DNA from: Gavia stellata
Taxonomy: Eukaryota; Chordata; Aves; Gaviiformes; Gaviidae
DNA: 64,000 nt
Direction: 5' to 3'
Assembly: GCF_030936135.1 (NCBI RefSeq)
Contig: NC_082637.1
Location: 47,680,603-47,744,602, forward strand
Made by a program: the position numbers and the translations under genes. Under the pieces are notes generated by a model. That model worked only from the letters and a program-made list of their open reading frames with translations, ran no database searches and was not told the origin of the DNA. Position 1 is the first letter of the stretch. Each line of letters begins with the position of its first letter. Shown here piece after piece: positions 44,064-57,785 of this stretch.

Positions 44064-47000
44064 CAAGAGATTGGTTCTGCTCAGACGTCAAGTCTCATTC
44101 ATTCAAAACCCACTACTCCAACAGATCTGTTATCAAGCCTTGATACATAAACGGTTTAAAACTGATGATCACAACTGACGGAAATATAGAATGAATGATT
44201 TTTTCAGTCCCTGGAGATACTGGCTGGGACATACTGACATAAAAGTACCAGTAGAAGTAGATGTTTAAGAATTGATCTCTCATTTTTTGGAATAGGGAGT
44301 TTGGCCCTCAACCTCTCCCTGTTCAAATTTTTTAACTTTGTTATGACCAGAACAAAAGAAAATATGGATGGGCGATAAGACTACTAATACAGTTTCACAA
44401 AATGTTTTTCCTAGTCTAAGAGCAGCTGAGGTAGTCCTGGCAAGTTGAAGAGTTCTTTCTGTATTGAAATCTGGCACTCAGTCAGGGGCTAGTAAAATAG
44501 CATAAAACATAAGTCAATTTGACTTGCTGTTTAAATCTATGTAAGTTTTGTAGTCGAGGCACAGAATAGGTGCACCTACCTTCTTCTTCCCCCCAAACCT
44601 AAGGTGTGTGAAAGATCTTAGGGAAAAGAACAATGCACCTTACATCAGCCTCAATGAAAGAGGTGTAACATCTCTACACTTGGGATGCTACTGCGTGGGA
44701 TAATGCCTGATGAATCCTAATTCCATTATACATAACTTCCCAAGAGAAGCCTGCAGTCCTCGAGGAAACCTTCCTACAGAGAAGAAATAGACGAGATATC
44801 TCAGCAAGATAATTTTAACTGACCTAAACTTTTAAGTGTTTTCTTGTTACAATCACTTTGGTGAGGGATGTGATTTCCTGATATATATCCTTATGTGAAT
44901 GTGCACTTATACTGCAGTAGAGATACTTCATACTATAGAATTGCTCAGGAATAATTATAAACCTTTATTTACTGCTGAAACTTGATCTGCTTTAAGTCAT
45001 TGGTACTCTTTAGCCTACCAGACTAGGTAACACATAAATATTAACTATGTAGTTAATATGGCAACTCTTTCAAAACAGGAGGATAAATGATAATGACTCT
45101 TATAAGAAGGACTGCTTTTTTGGCAAGCCTGAACCAATCCATAATCAGGTATTTAGAGTGATATAACTTACAAAACCCTAGCATATATTCCTTTTTCTCA
45201 TTCTGGAGCAAAGGGTGAATAGGAGGGGAAGCCTTCTCTCTACTTACAAAATAAATACATTGCTATAAGCTTAAAAAAATATAAGACTTTCAGTCTTAAA
45301 AATGTCAAGTAAACAATTTATGTTAAGTCTTTATATGAGCATCAGAAATTCAAGATGATCATTCAGTCTCTTCAAAGAGGCAATCAACTCATAAAGTGGA
45401 TTATATTGTCTGTGGGATTATATTGTCTGTAGGATGATTTTGGAAAAAGGTGCCACTCATTAACAAAAAAAATAGTAACTGCCCATTAGAAAGAAAGAAA
45501 AATAACCCTATTCAGACAACAAATTATTACATCAGCATGTCATTCAGTTAAAATGAAAAATCGAAAATTATGAAGCCAATTGCCAAGGTTTTGCAGGGAG
45601 GGGGTTAAGTCTAAACATATGGGAAAAACCAGACCTTGTCACAAACTATCCTGTGAGCTTGCAGCCTGGCACCAGCTCCTGCTGTGCACAGCAGGCATTT
45701 CCCCTCCAAACTAGAGCATATACTCACAAGACACTAAAGAGGATCAGAATTTCTCCCGATCCCTCCTTGAGGAACACATATTACCTCTGGCTTTGTCAAG
45801 AGGATATAGATCCATCCTGAAATGGGATTGAAAAAAGCCAACAAAAACAACAAAAAGGCAGGCATAGATTCAGTATTAAAGATGCTGTTCCTGACTTTTG
45901 CTAGCAAAAAAAATCACCCCAAAAACCCAAGTGAGCACACCAAAAACAGTCAAAGCACTGTGAAGTTTTCCTCTCTTTCTCTCTTTCTTTCTTTCTCTCT
46001 GTGTAAAAGTTCTGCTGGTACAGAGATTTTTCTTAGAAATGTGGAAGGAAAAACCTATTGTAGGTTAATCACACCAGCAAAATACTCCTTTTTTTCCCCC
46101 TGAGGGTCAGCAAAATCCGTACTTGTATTTTCAGCTACCTCAGTAGAGAGATAAAGCAATACAGAATCCATGGTGTGGTCAGAGTTGCAGTGGAAAAGTT
46201 GATAGACACTGCTGAAGATAATTTTCTGCAGGCAGCAAAACGCATAGGTCAGAATAAGAAGTGTCTGAAAGACTTTCTTCCACTAGACCTGTAGACCTGT
46301 ACTACCAAAATCCTTTTAAGATCAGCATTGTGCTACTGTTGGATGTCCTTGCAGTCACTTATTCATGCTTATAGTGGTGGTGGTGGTTTTTTCCTTGCTG
46401 CTTCTAGGCATTTGTTGATATCATCTCTCTCTGTCATACTTTTTGGAAAGCACAAAGAAAAGAGGTGGGCTTTGGCCCAGACTTTGGCTTTAAGTTATTT
46501 TTGTCCTATTCAGGTCTGGGACTCATAAAGGTTAGATTTGGTGTGAGGTATTAGTTGGGGTTACTCCAAGTATTTTCCTAGTTTATGACAACTGATTGAA
46601 GAATCTTGTGAGGTGCTTCATAGCTAGAATCTCCTGCTACAGCTATGTCTCCTGGAAGGAATTGCTGAAGGAAGGCTTACCATCATCCTGTCCCTGGAAG
46701 CTGCTTTGTTTTGGTTTAAATCACGGATGCTGTTAATAATTGGGTCATTTCAGACAAGGCTCACACATCCTTCAGTATTCAGTCCAAGGATGCCTGGATA
46801 ATAGTGCTGCTGTTTTCCTCTTCCATCTGCTACCATTCAACATCTGGAAGCTGAGTCTGAACCCACACTGGTGTTTGAGTGCCTTCGTGTCAGTATGTCT
46901 GCTCCTTTTTCGGGGATGTCCACCACACAAACGGTCTATCTAGGAACAATAGGGGATGCAAAGCACCTTTTTATTTCACATTTTTTGGCCTACTGTATTC

Positions 47001-50000
47001 TTTGACATAATATGTGTGGTCACCCAAAGGCATTCACATGTCTTACTTTTCCTCCTGAACTGAAGGAGTACCAATGCCTAATCACCAAAGAGAATCTGCA
47101 CCTAATTATCTGTGTGATGCATAGACAGGTTGTTGAGCTTTCCAGTTCACCTGCTGAAAAGATTAGGTCTGACATTAATTAATTAGCAGTGGTCATATCT
47201 GTTTAATATACCTCAGCTTGAATACTTTTTTTTCTGTTAAAAACATGTGAACAGCAAGTGAGAAACCCCCATTGCTGGTTGTGTGCGAGGTGAGATAACT
47301 GAACAGCTTAGAAGAGGGCCACAAAGCATGACCCTGTATCCAGTCTGTCCCACTGGGTAAAGGTGGTTAGACCTAACATTTTGATTCAGGCCCCATATTT
47401 AATTTAAAGCTTCACTTGACTGCTTTAAACAGAAGACTGATTGCTTAGACGGATTTTCAGTGCTCCACAGCAGCAGTCTATTAACCTACTTAGATGGTAT
47501 CTACAGTGGTAATGAGATTAGAAACTAGAAAGGAAACTGGGAGCGAAAGAGAAGTCACGAAACTCAAAAGCAGGTTAAAATTTTGGTACTTTTTCGATGA
47601 AAGCACCAGAAATAAGGGTCGTATTGTTCTACAGGTGAATCTGGCCAGCTGATATGAGGTAATCCTGTAAAGACAGACAGGTACTAGCTAGATTCTGAAA
47701 GAGACTAATGCCTAGATAGTACAAAGTGATTAGAAGATGTTATGCATTTTTTCCCAGTGACACCTCCTCACAGGCTAACCGTAGCTCTTGAGAGCGCTGT
47801 GTTTGCAATAAACCTAGTTTTTCTGGATTACAAAGACCTGAAAGCTGTGCTTTCCAAACTTTCACTGATGGCATAAAGTATAAGCCTGCTTCAGCAATTA
47901 AATTTCCATCAGGCCCCTAAGTTGGCAGCCACCACTCTAGGGCAGAGGCACTGTTCTGTGCCTCAGAAAATCTAGTGCTGCTTTCTCCAAAAATACCTTT
48001 TCTTCCAGAGTTACTTTGTCTCTGGGTCACAGTTTTACAGCTTTAAAAGGATGATGAATTTTAATTTATCCCTAATTTGTCTGTTTTGCCTGATATAAGT
48101 TGTCATGTTCCCAGTGGTAGCATCTATTTCACCCTCTTTTTCTTTATATTGGACCTATCATCGTGAGATCTTCATGTTGCTTGTAGGCCAAGGAGTTGTT
48201 ATTGTAAAGCATATATGTGAAATCTGTAGTTGCTCATTTGCAGGGAATCCCTTCAATAAGCAGTTTAGGACCTTATTGGAAGCTGGGATCAGAGGGCTTC
48301 CACAGTAGGTCTTTGTAGCTGTATTTTGCCATTGCTTTGACTGAAACAAAGACTGGCTATCCTACAGCCCTGTAGCAGGAGGGAGTTTGTTTTTCATGGA
48401 AAACCACAGCCTATTAGCAGTTGTGAGGACAAGCTATTGCCCATTACAGCCATTCTTAGAAGAGACTGCCTGTGTACACACATGGAAAACTGATTCACTG
48501 GACTATGCAAATCAGGAAATGGCCACACTGAGATCAAAATCAACCATGTTTAAAGGTCTGCAGCTCAGCAAAAAGCCCAGCAACTGTTATGCTGTAAAAA
48601 TGCTTTTATATAGAAAAAGTTCTTAAAGGACAAAGTAGGTATCAACTGTAGACAAATGTGAAGTTTGAAAATTGTGAACAGTTCAAGGAGTAACAGGGGA
48701 AACATAAGACTCTAAGGATGGTAAGCCTCTTTTTTTGTTAAAAGTGTAAGCTTCTGGTAAGAGGTAAGCGTTTTAAAGGAGGCCCTGGGAAAATATTATG
48801 GCTTTGTTTCTTTTGCCATGATTGAAGTACAGAAATTGAGGTAGCTAAAATAGCAGGTTATAACACAATCAGATTTGAAATTCTCCTGTTGCATTTGCAC
48901 ATGCATGGCAGGAAACTTTCTGACCATAGAAGGAGGGACCTATACACACAAAAGTCTAAAGTAAGGCTAAGTGGTATTCAAATTAAACTTCTTGATGAGA
49001 TAGAGAAAGGAAAACTTCCAAGGTGTGAGGAATAGTCACCTCAGTTATCTGAAGAACAGTCAAGAAAAGTCACCTAGTTGCCTAGGAAAAAAGGTTTAAC
49101 AAGTAGTTATTTGAACTATTTAAGTGGGTACTGCATTATTTAATTTGACATTTTAACTTTCATATCTGTCACTGAAACGAATATATTATACCCCTAGAGT
49201 CTTTCTTAAAGAAAATATATTCTCTTTTACCTCTCAGTACTTGGGAGAAAAAACCGCTGCTTAAAAAATTCCATTTGTCTCAAGGAAGATAATTTGGAGA
49301 ACTAGAAACATAACTAATAGAATTCTCTAGATGTCCATGAAAAACCTACAGAAATTTAAGGGAACGAATATCTTCTCTATACATTTGTAGAGAATGACAT
49401 CCTGTGTCAAAATCTCTATTTGTATATTCTCTCCCCCCTGCCCCCATTTTTTCCCCTCACAAAATAGTGTGAAGATCCCTGGATAGTGACTTGAGGTCTA
49501 CTGACAGTTGGCTTGATTTCTTTGTTACATCTTCGACGGTGATAGAAGCAGATTCCTGCAGGTACCAAAACCCACAGCTTTAGAAGAAATATCTCCTTCC
49601 GTTTCTCAGGACTACTAAAACAGTTGGGAGAAGCTGATATTACTAGTTAGGTTCTACAAAACGTTTCTGATGAAAGAACTGAATCTCTGAAATCTCACTT
49701 GTAAGCCCAAAGACAAATGGAAATGTTCTGGCCGGCTTCCGTACCGTAAGGCAGACTACAAGCAGTGTGAAAAAACCAGATGTTTTCTGCTCGTAACACT
49801 CTGGGAAAGTATTTTGAGAATCTCCTCTTCATCTTTACTTTCCTCTGCAGGCGTAAATCAAAAGAAGGAATTCTTTTGGCAGTGAACATGCACATTTTCT
49901 CCTTCTATTCAAAAAACCTTTTTGAGCCATTGGAATGCATTTCTGTCGGGCACTCAGGAGCACAGGAAATTTGAAAGGAGCTGTGAATAGCTGCTAAAGA

Positions 50001-50536
50001 GTTGCATTCAGAAGAGAGAAGATAATGGAAGCTAGAAAAGCTAGAGCAGCAGTTTGTTCTTTACCTAGTAGGCAAAAGTCAGACCTTGGACTTTTAGGTA
50101 GCTTACTAAAATAATCTTTTTATAAACTTAAATTTTCCCTTTTTCGTCGTTTTATTAACACAGACCTTTGATACAACATTTTTTCCCTCAACTAACTAGA
50201 GAGTTTTCTTGTGGTATCAGGCTTCTCTGAGATGCTTTTTCACATGCTTGATGTCCTAGTTGTAATGTTGATGTCAGCCACCTTCTGCAGCCTAACAGTT
50301 TAGGATCCTGCTTAGTGAGAAAATGCATATTCTATATCCACTGTCGCAGCCTCTGAAGCTGATTTACTTACCACACTTATCTTGAAATACGTGCTATGCT
50401 ATACAGAGTCCTACAAACACACCTGCATACAGAAGAGTTAGTTCCTTTCTACAATGGATAACAGTGTCACAGTCTCTGTTAAGCACAGAAAAATACATTG
50501 CTTTTAAAATGAGCCTATTGATAAACCAGTAGAACA
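44064..50536. other. Stretch without recognisable gene
   Basis: AT-rich sequence with a 17 bp tandem duplication at 45398-45431 and a (CT)n/(CTTT)n pyrimidine stretch near 45972-46001. Open frames are short. No RNA gene, exon or repeat family was recognised. Confidence 0.4.
45398..45431 (+). repeat. 17 bp tandem duplication
   Basis: The unit ggattatattgtctgtg is followed directly by a second copy differing only at the last base. Confidence 0.9.
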
Positions 50537-50766
50537 TAGAATCACAGAATCACTAAGGTTGGAAAAGACCTGTAGGATCATCAAGTCCAGCCATCAACCC
50601 AACACCACCGTGCCCATTAAACCATGTCCCACAATGCCATGTCCACACGTTCCTTGAACACCTCCAGTGATGGTGACTCCATCACTTCCCTGTGCAGCTT
50701 ATTCCAGTGTTTCACCATTCTCTCAGTAAAGAAATTTTTCCTGATATCCAGCCTGAACCTAGACTG
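50537..50766 (-). mobile_element. CR1 LINE 3'-terminal fragment, inverted
   Basis: The plus strand begins with the inverted octamers (atagaatcacagaatcacta) and continues with the complement of the CR1 3'UTR and the last 60 or so ORF2 codons. On the minus strand these read [20 protein letters not shown] and then [16 protein letters not shown]. It is of the same subfamily as the copies at 34 and 55 kb. Confidence 0.92.
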
Positions 50767-53700
50767 CTTTTTAAAATTTCCTTTATGTTTTTTGTTCATC
50801 AGTCACAGTATCAGCCACAGAAGTGTTTAGGACATTCACAAAAAAGTGCCCAAGTTCTTCATTTTTGCAGCAAAGTTTAACAATTTTAACAACTTGCCTG
50901 TGAAATTTTGTTAAAACCAGTGTTACAGTCCTAAATCCTACCTTCACATATACATGTGTTTTTCCATCTGCCATCATCTGAGAGTTATAAATAGTGATGT
51001 TCCTTCAACTGTATTGAAATACAATGAACTAGGAAAAAAAAAAATTAAAACAAAGAAATATTGGAAATATCTGTTGTACAAGGACTATATTGCTTTTGAG
51101 TGTTCTTCATCCTGTCCTGGACCACAGGGCAGAATGATAAGATGACATCTTGATATCTTGCCTTTCTTGTTTTTTGTGGCTCTGTAATTGCTTGATATTC
51201 TTTCAGCAGAAGCTGAGAAACAGGATTGTCCTTCAGTACTATATTTTTGTCATGTTATTGCCTAACACAGTTCAAAGTCAGGGTGAAAGGAGGAAATGGC
51301 TCTGTAAAACCATTTTTAGTAAAAAAATCATCCCAGTCTGCAGTGGTTGGGGAGCTGTATTAATTTATTGCCAGCATCACTTTGGCAAGGATACAGAGAA
51401 AACTCATGAGTCTGCTTTCAAGTAAGAGTGCACCTAAAAAAAATTATTTGAGAGAAGAAATTTGGGATAATGCCAAAGTTTTAAAATATGATCATGAAAA
51501 GGCTAAATTGGTTTCCTCACCCGTTACTGGCCTTTCCCTATCAAGACCAAGTCTCTTCTAATGCAGAAAAGGTTATTTTCAAAGCACAGCATGTATATTT
51601 CATTTCCCGCATGACTTCTCCTTTTTAAAAAATATTTGCTTCAAGTGATCGGAAAATAGGTTCTTTGAAACAGTAAGCTCTCCCTGGTGTCCAGCATGAA
51701 AGACTTTTAACAGCTTCAAGTAGAAGTTGGTGAATACGTAGCAAGGTTATACATTTGAGTTGTCATAACTGGTGGTCCTCCTTTATTGTAGGTTTTCTAA
51801 AGTGAAAAAACTTACTAGCAGCAGAAATACTTTCGTACAAGAATGATCCCAGAAATCCTGACTCCATATCTTATAATGATTTTCAATAAGAGCAAGTCAT
51901 ATAAATTAAGGACTAGAAACATGTAGAGCAAGTATGGTGGTCAAACAAAACTTTAGAAATTAAATACAGATGGAGAGCTTAATTGTTTAATAACTAGTTG
52001 AAGAGGAATGAAATCTGCTCACAGACAATCAGCAAAAGAAAAGGGAGAGGCAAAAGTCACTAAGGTAGTTAGTGTGAATTATTCAGCCATGTTGCCACAG
52101 TTCCTACGGCAGAAAGATTCCTCCAGTGCATATTTCTTATTTACAAGAATAGCACAGGAATTTACTTTCTGTTAGGCCATGGACAGGTAGCTGAGGATAT
52201 ACCTTTGAAAACATATTTGTTCCATTAATTGACTCTAGGGAGAATCCAAAGTATCTCAGCTGTGGTTGTGTCCTAAAGCAACGGTCTCTGTCCAGTTCTG
52301 TGAATGTTCTCTGTTGTGCTCTTAGTTTCAAAAAGTGAAACTATATATATAAAAAAAAAGGTAAGTGTTTTCAAATCTTCCCTTGCATACTGACAGTGAC
52401 AATGCTTTTACCAGTTACCAGTCCCAGCTTCACTGTGTCAGAGAATGGAAGCAGAACCCAAACAAATCTAACACACAAAAGGGGGCTTGGCAGAGGCATG
52501 AAGGACAAGTCTAAGTTGCAGCATAGGTGGGAAAGGTGAAGAAATCCCTCAAAGCAGGTATATAGATGATTTAAAAAAAAATTGTTAGCAAAAGTTTATG
52601 TTAACTAAATTCAACCCACTGGAAAAACAGAGAAATCTTTTCCCTTCAGTTAGTAGAAAAATCAGTCAAGAACACTGACAGAGCTGTAAAGAGGTTCTTG
52701 ACCTTTCTAGCCTAGTAGGGAGGCTCTTACTCATTATCCTTCTGTAGCCTTTAAGAATCAAGGAAGAAATAACAACATACTCTGTTGTCAAGTCCCTCTA
52801 GCCATTGCTTACCATCATCTGTTTAAAGAACAAATCACTGTGAGAACTTGAAGCAGCTTTCCAAGTTGTGTCCTGTAAGACTAAAAAGCTGCTACTTCTG
52901 CTTTCCTGCCTAGCAAGTCAGTCGATAAGCAATTGAAAGGCAATTATCACCTTTCTACCTCCCACTCCCAGTATGGGTATCTCCACTACAGCTCACCTGA
53001 GTGAACATATGTTACAGCAGATACAGACTGCCAATGCCTCCTTCTGGCACGTACTCCCCCATTACTGCTCACATTGTGCAGCAGGTGTCAGAGGCAGATG
53101 CGATTTCACTGATATACGTGGGATGAAGATTTATTTATACCTATGCAGGTATAATTGCCCCAGGAATGTTTTGGAAAGCCAGCAGGTAGGGAAGAAAGGT
53201 TTTTGTGAATGAAAAAAACACATCTGTAACACATTCAAGGAAATACCTAATTAAAAACTGAAACACGGCAGCAATGAGTTCAACGATTTCTCATCTTTAA
53301 AAGAAATCCTAATTACATTAAGTCTAGGATGGCCAAATAGGTTTGAGTTATGCAGTAGCAGATAATTTTGAAAGTTGATCCAATCCCTTCCTTCCCAAAC
53401 AGGGGCCCTAGCCATTACTTGGGCATGGAACTGAAAGCTGCTACAAACCGACAAGCCTTTAGTCCTGTCAAAGCCTCGTGAAATCACAGTATCTCTAGGT
53501 AGCCTTAAGGAGGTGCCAAGCCAATACAAAAGGGAAAGCCTTGTATGCAAACCTTGCCTTGTATGCAAATGGGTGCCTGCTTCAAGGAAATTTGCCCCTG
53601 TAAATTTTAAATTTGAACAAATCATCCGATGAATGTCAGGCAGGTGGCCAGGGCTCTTTAAGTCTAACACAAGTCATCGAAGCTTTATGGGCATTGTAAA

Positions 53701-54330
53701 TTATACATAAATTGCCATGTCAAAGGGCCCAGCCTTTTGGGAGAAATGGTATGACAATGTGGATTTATGCACTCATTTTGCAACACAGGGGCACAACACA
53801 AGGTCAAGGCAATAGAGAATAAAGGGCTAGAAGCCATATCTCTATTAAGAAAATATTAATGTCATTTCATATGGGGACTAATAATCAGCCAGTTCCACTA
53901 CTGTTGAAATACGTGGTGGTCCCTTGGGCAACCACTGTTGGTGTTTTGAGTCCACTGTCATCTGCAGCTATTTGGGATGGATCTCACAGAATTTGTGCAA
54001 TTTTCTGAGCACACAACAGAATGACTGTACTGCAGTCTTTGGAAAAACAAGCACCTCTTTTTCTCGTGTGCAAAGCTACGTGAGGAAAATGCGAATGACT
54101 TGCTAGGTAACTTGGGGAAATGGAACTTTAAAGGCCAAATATAAATAGGTGATTACTAAAATTTTACTCTGGGATACCAACATTCCTTTGATGCTTATGC
54201 ATTTCCCTGGTTTTCATATAAAGCAAAAAGAGAAATCTACAAGAAGGGAGCAGCAATGTCTCTTCCAGGATGTACTGAAAAAAATCTTCAAGTCATAGAC
54301 TCCCTTGTAGCACTTGCATAGTTTTTTCCT
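50767..54330. other. Stretch without recognised gene; possible conserved block
   Basis: Mostly AT-rich. The segment 53530-53720 contains two octamer-type motifs (see separate entry). The 139-codon minus frame at 53251-53670 has no protein-like pattern that I recognise. Confidence 0.35.
53538..53570 (+). promoter_or_regulatory. Duplicated octamer-type (POU) motifs
   Basis: The phrase gccttgtatgcaaa occurs twice at 18 bp spacing. The second copy contains ATGCAAAT (53563-53570), the canonical POU/Oct octamer, and the first ATGCAAAC. The surrounding 200 bp look less AT-biased than the neighbours. Binding is inferred from motif only. Confidence 0.3.
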
Positions 54331-54333
54331 TAC

Positions 54334-54481
54334 CTTCTTCTTTTACTAGCTTCAGCTTCTTGCTGTTAAATTGATCTGGCAGTGTTACAGGGCATTTTAA
54401 ATCGATGCTTGCAGAACTGCAAGAAGTGTGAAGCTGCCAATGAAGAGTCAATGAGGAGGCAGTGATAGCAGTTATCAGCTC
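54334..54481 (-). CDS. Candidate exon on the minus strand, unrecognised
   Basis: On the minus strand an open segment of 49 codons plus one base ends at a strong donor (AAAGAAG/GTAAGG). It reads ELITAITASSLTLHW early and LPDQFNSKKLKLVKE late. A TTTTTGTGGAG acceptor at the 5' side would be in phase with the donor of the candidate exon at 55207-55319, but other acceptors are possible upstream. No family is recognised. Confidence 0.2.
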
Positions 54482-55206
54482 CTCCACAAAAATGTCCCAA
54501 GTTTTCCAGCTGTGTGAACCTTTACAAGTTTGATTACAAAGGGATTAATGTTCTTTTTTTAATATATGGTTACGTATCTATGTAAGAACCAGTTTGTGTG
54601 GGCTTGCAAGTTATAACCCTTCAGATGGGTTTACATTTGAATGCACCAAATTTTCCAATGGTGAACCGTAATTTCAAAAAGCTAAGTCAGTTCTGGACTG
54701 GACATATTCATACTATCTTGCATGCAGTTCACACAATTTCATTGTTGTGCCCAGAACTGGAAAAGGCTGTGCTTCAACAATGAAGCCAACGTGTTGGTTA
54801 CGACATCATTCATATTGCGCTGAAAATACAGGTCGTATCTGGTGTGTGACTGAGGGCAGAGAGTTTTTTCTGCACTTTGTATTCCTTGCTATTGATGTGA
54901 TGCAGTTCTTTCTGGACTAGACAGGTCAGGTCATGCTGTTTAATAAGGAATATATGAGCTTCTCCTACCCAGTGAACTGCTTCTAGTCACTGGCTGATCA
55001 CTTCCTCCCATCCCTTCCGACAGGAAACACATTGAACAACAAGAAAAAGTGCCTTTTTCTTTCTTTGGCCTGTGACTTGAACTGGCTCAACTGATACCAG
55101 ATTGGGTGTTTCTTGGTCAAAAGCAGGGGATGTAGGAAGGGGATTTGGAAAAGGAAGGAATAGGAAGCATGGTTTCTGTTGCTGTTAGCAAGCTCTGTCA
55201 GCTCAC

Positions 55207-55319
55207 CACCAGTTTGGCAATCCCACTGAAATTCACCTTGGGGATAGAGTTGGATAAATATGTAAATATGAAATGTTGGATCCTAAAAACTGGGTCAGAA
55301 ACACCACAGCCTCTCACAT
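55207..55319 (-). CDS. Candidate exon on the minus strand, unrecognised
   Basis: On the minus strand a 113 nt segment lies between acceptor tatcatcacattgcag and donor GTGAGC. It carries two bases plus 37 open codons, with a hydrophobic and aromatic run (VFRIQHFIFTYLSNSIPKVN). A stop follows directly after the donor in the unspliced frame. It may belong with the segment at 54334-54481. Chance cannot be excluded. Confidence 0.2.
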
Positions 55320-55544
55320 CTGCAATGTGATGATAATCCACAATTATTAAGACCTCCCAGTGAGTACGCTGGGACAAGGACTGGCCAGCAGGCCAACAGC
55401 ATTTTTTTCTATGGTTCATATCTGTAAAGATATATTACCATTACCATTTTACATTAGCCTGATTGATAGACATTGAAAAATGGGTACGTGCTGAGGCCAA
55501 CAGAACTACATAAGTTCCCAGCTATGTAAACTGGAATATAAGAG

Positions 55545-56530
55545 AGTCAAGGTGAATGGAGTGAAATCCAGTTGGCGGCCGGTCACAAGCGGAGTCCCCC
55601 AGGGCTCAGTTTTGGGACCGGTCTTGTTTAATATCTTTATCAGTCATCTGGACAAGGGGATCGAGTGCACCCTCAGCAAGTTTGCAGACGACACCAAGTT
55701 GGGAGGGAGTGTTGGTCTCCTGGAAGGTAGGAAGGCTCTGCAGAGGGATCTGGACAGGCTGGATCGATGGGTCCAGGCCAATTGTATGAGGTTCAACAAG
55801 GCCAAGTGCCGGGTCCTGCACTTGGGTCACAACAACCCTGTGCAACACTACAGGCTTGGGGAAGAGTGGCTGGAAAGCTGCCTGACAGAAAAGGACCTGG
55901 GGGTGTTGGTTGACAGCCAGCTGAAGATGAGCCAAGAAGGCCAGTGGCATCCTGGCCTGTATCAGAAACAGTGTGTCCAGCAGGAGCAGGGAGGTGATCG
56001 TGCCCCTGTACTCGGTGCTGGTGAGGCCGCACCTCGAATCCTGTGTTCAGTTTTGGGCCCCTCACTACAAGAAGGACATTGAGGTGCTGGAGTTTGTCCA
56101 GAGAAGGGTGATGAAGCTGGTGAGGGGTCTGGAGCACAAGTCTTATGAGGAGCGGCTGAGGGAGCTGGGGTTGTTCAGCCTGGAGAAGAGGAGGCTGAGG
56201 GGAGACCTTATTGCTCTCTACAACTACCTGAAAGGGGGTTGCAGAGAGGTGGGTGTTGGTCTCTTCTCCCATGTAACTAGCGATAGAATGAGAGGGGAGG
56301 TTCAGACTGGATATTAGGAAAAATTTCTTTAACTGACAGGAGTGGTGAGACACTGGAATAAACTGCCAAGGGAAGTGGTGGAGTCACCATCCCTGGAGGT
56401 GTTCAAGGAACATGTGGACGTGGCACTGCGGGACATGGTTTAGTGGGCATGGTGGTGTTTGTTGGTTGATGGTTGGACTTGATGATCTTACAGGTCTTTT
56501 CCAACCTTAGTGATTCTGTGATTCTGTGAT
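55545..56530 (+). mobile_element. CR1 LINE copy, 5'-truncated, partly open ORF2
   Basis: The copy starts in the reverse transcriptase at [17 protein letters not shown] (about 55588) and retains the catalytic FADD in frame ([13 protein letters not shown], about 55670). It continues in one frame to about 55930, where it shifts, and resumes at 55973-56317 in another frame before the FRLDIRK block is lost in a further shift. The 3' end is intact with terminal octamers (gtgattctgtgattctgtga, 56511-56530). The segment 56071-56260 is nearly identical to 34231-34420. Confidence 0.93.
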
Positions 56531-57785
56531 AATAAGCCATGTTTTTCTCTGCATGTTTTCTGTATTCTTCAGGAAACAGTTTAGACAGGGTGCCATGAAC
56601 ATATCAAACGTGTAGTAACTTAGAGATCCTGCCAATCTATGTCTTCTCTTAGCCAGTTGTATTTGCAATTGCCAGGATATAAATCCAGGCAAAATAATTT
56701 GTGTCGGTAAACATACTGTGAGTTTTTCTGTTGTATAACTGTAAACACATTTAAATCCTAGGGGATGATTTGGACATGGAGTGTTAAATGATGCTGAGTT
56801 AGATAGTGAACTAACATGACTCCAGAAGAGAAAGTGAATGCCGGCTCTTCCAAGAGCGTACCAAGCATTTATGACTTAAGACAAAACTAATAGTGCTATG
56901 ACATTGTTTTTCACCTCCCACCTCTGCCCCCTATTTTTTTAAACTAGTTTCACATCCTGCTGAACTGAATATAAAAACTTGCTGCCACTGATGGGGGAAA
57001 TCTCCCTCTGCCTCTCTGCTTTTTTTCTTCCCACTCCCAGCTGAGCAGCCCAGTGTGCTGGTATGTGTTAGATCCAGAAATCCTATACTAAACTCATTTG
57101 CCTCTCAGAAGGCTACCAACATATTTTGCTGGAATAGTTTTCTTCTGCGTTAATAAGAAGCTCACTGAAAGAAACAGATGATTGCCAGAGCTGGCACAAG
57201 GTAAATGGTGGGATTATCCAGCTGGGAGCAGTGAAGGAATTAGGGACATCAAGACCTCTCCCTTTTAATGAAATTGAGCTTCAGATCAGTTCACCCTGTC
57301 TCATGAAATCGTGCCTTAAACCCTGTGTTCAGACTTGGACTACATGCCATTATAGAGAAATAAGACTTGTAGATACTTGTATATGCCACTCAGACCTTAG
57401 GTCTGCAGGCAGAAACTGCTATGATGTATGTTGTTCTCTTCCAGAAGAGATCATTGAAGACATAGGGAAAACTTTGAATTTGGCTCCCAAAATCTTATAC
57501 CAGCAAATTACTGTCCATATAGACCAGGGACAGACAGGGAAATAATGGTTCCTAAGAGATGCTATGGATACATTGGTCAGAAATCACTTACAGCAAAGCA
57601 AAGGTCTGATGCTTTCGTCAACTGGTGTTTAGCTGATGATCACTGCAGAGGACAAGTACAGCACAGCAGGTCGTTCTTACTGGTATTTACTGGAACTTCT
57701 TCAAGATACCATCATCCACACTTGAGCCAAACCTATCAATATTTATATTTAACTGTCAATATTAAAAATATAAAATTTCAAATAC
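56531..57785. other. Stretch without recognised gene
   Basis: AT-rich DNA between the CR1 copy and the signal-peptide ORF. A plus-strand segment behind ttgttctcttccag (57429-57442) is open for about 34 codons (EIIEDIGKTLNLAPKILYQQ) and ends at TAA 57543-57545. It is exon-like but isolated. Confidence 0.3.

Noticed and set aside
43629..44150. Long ORFs on both strands with pentapeptide repeats
   Set aside because: They are translations of the pentanucleotide array, whose five-base unit keeps all frames free of stops. They are not genes.
53251..53670. 139-codon minus-strand ORF
   Set aside because: No recognisable domain or signal, and chance length for this base composition. Better viewed as possible non-coding conserved DNA.
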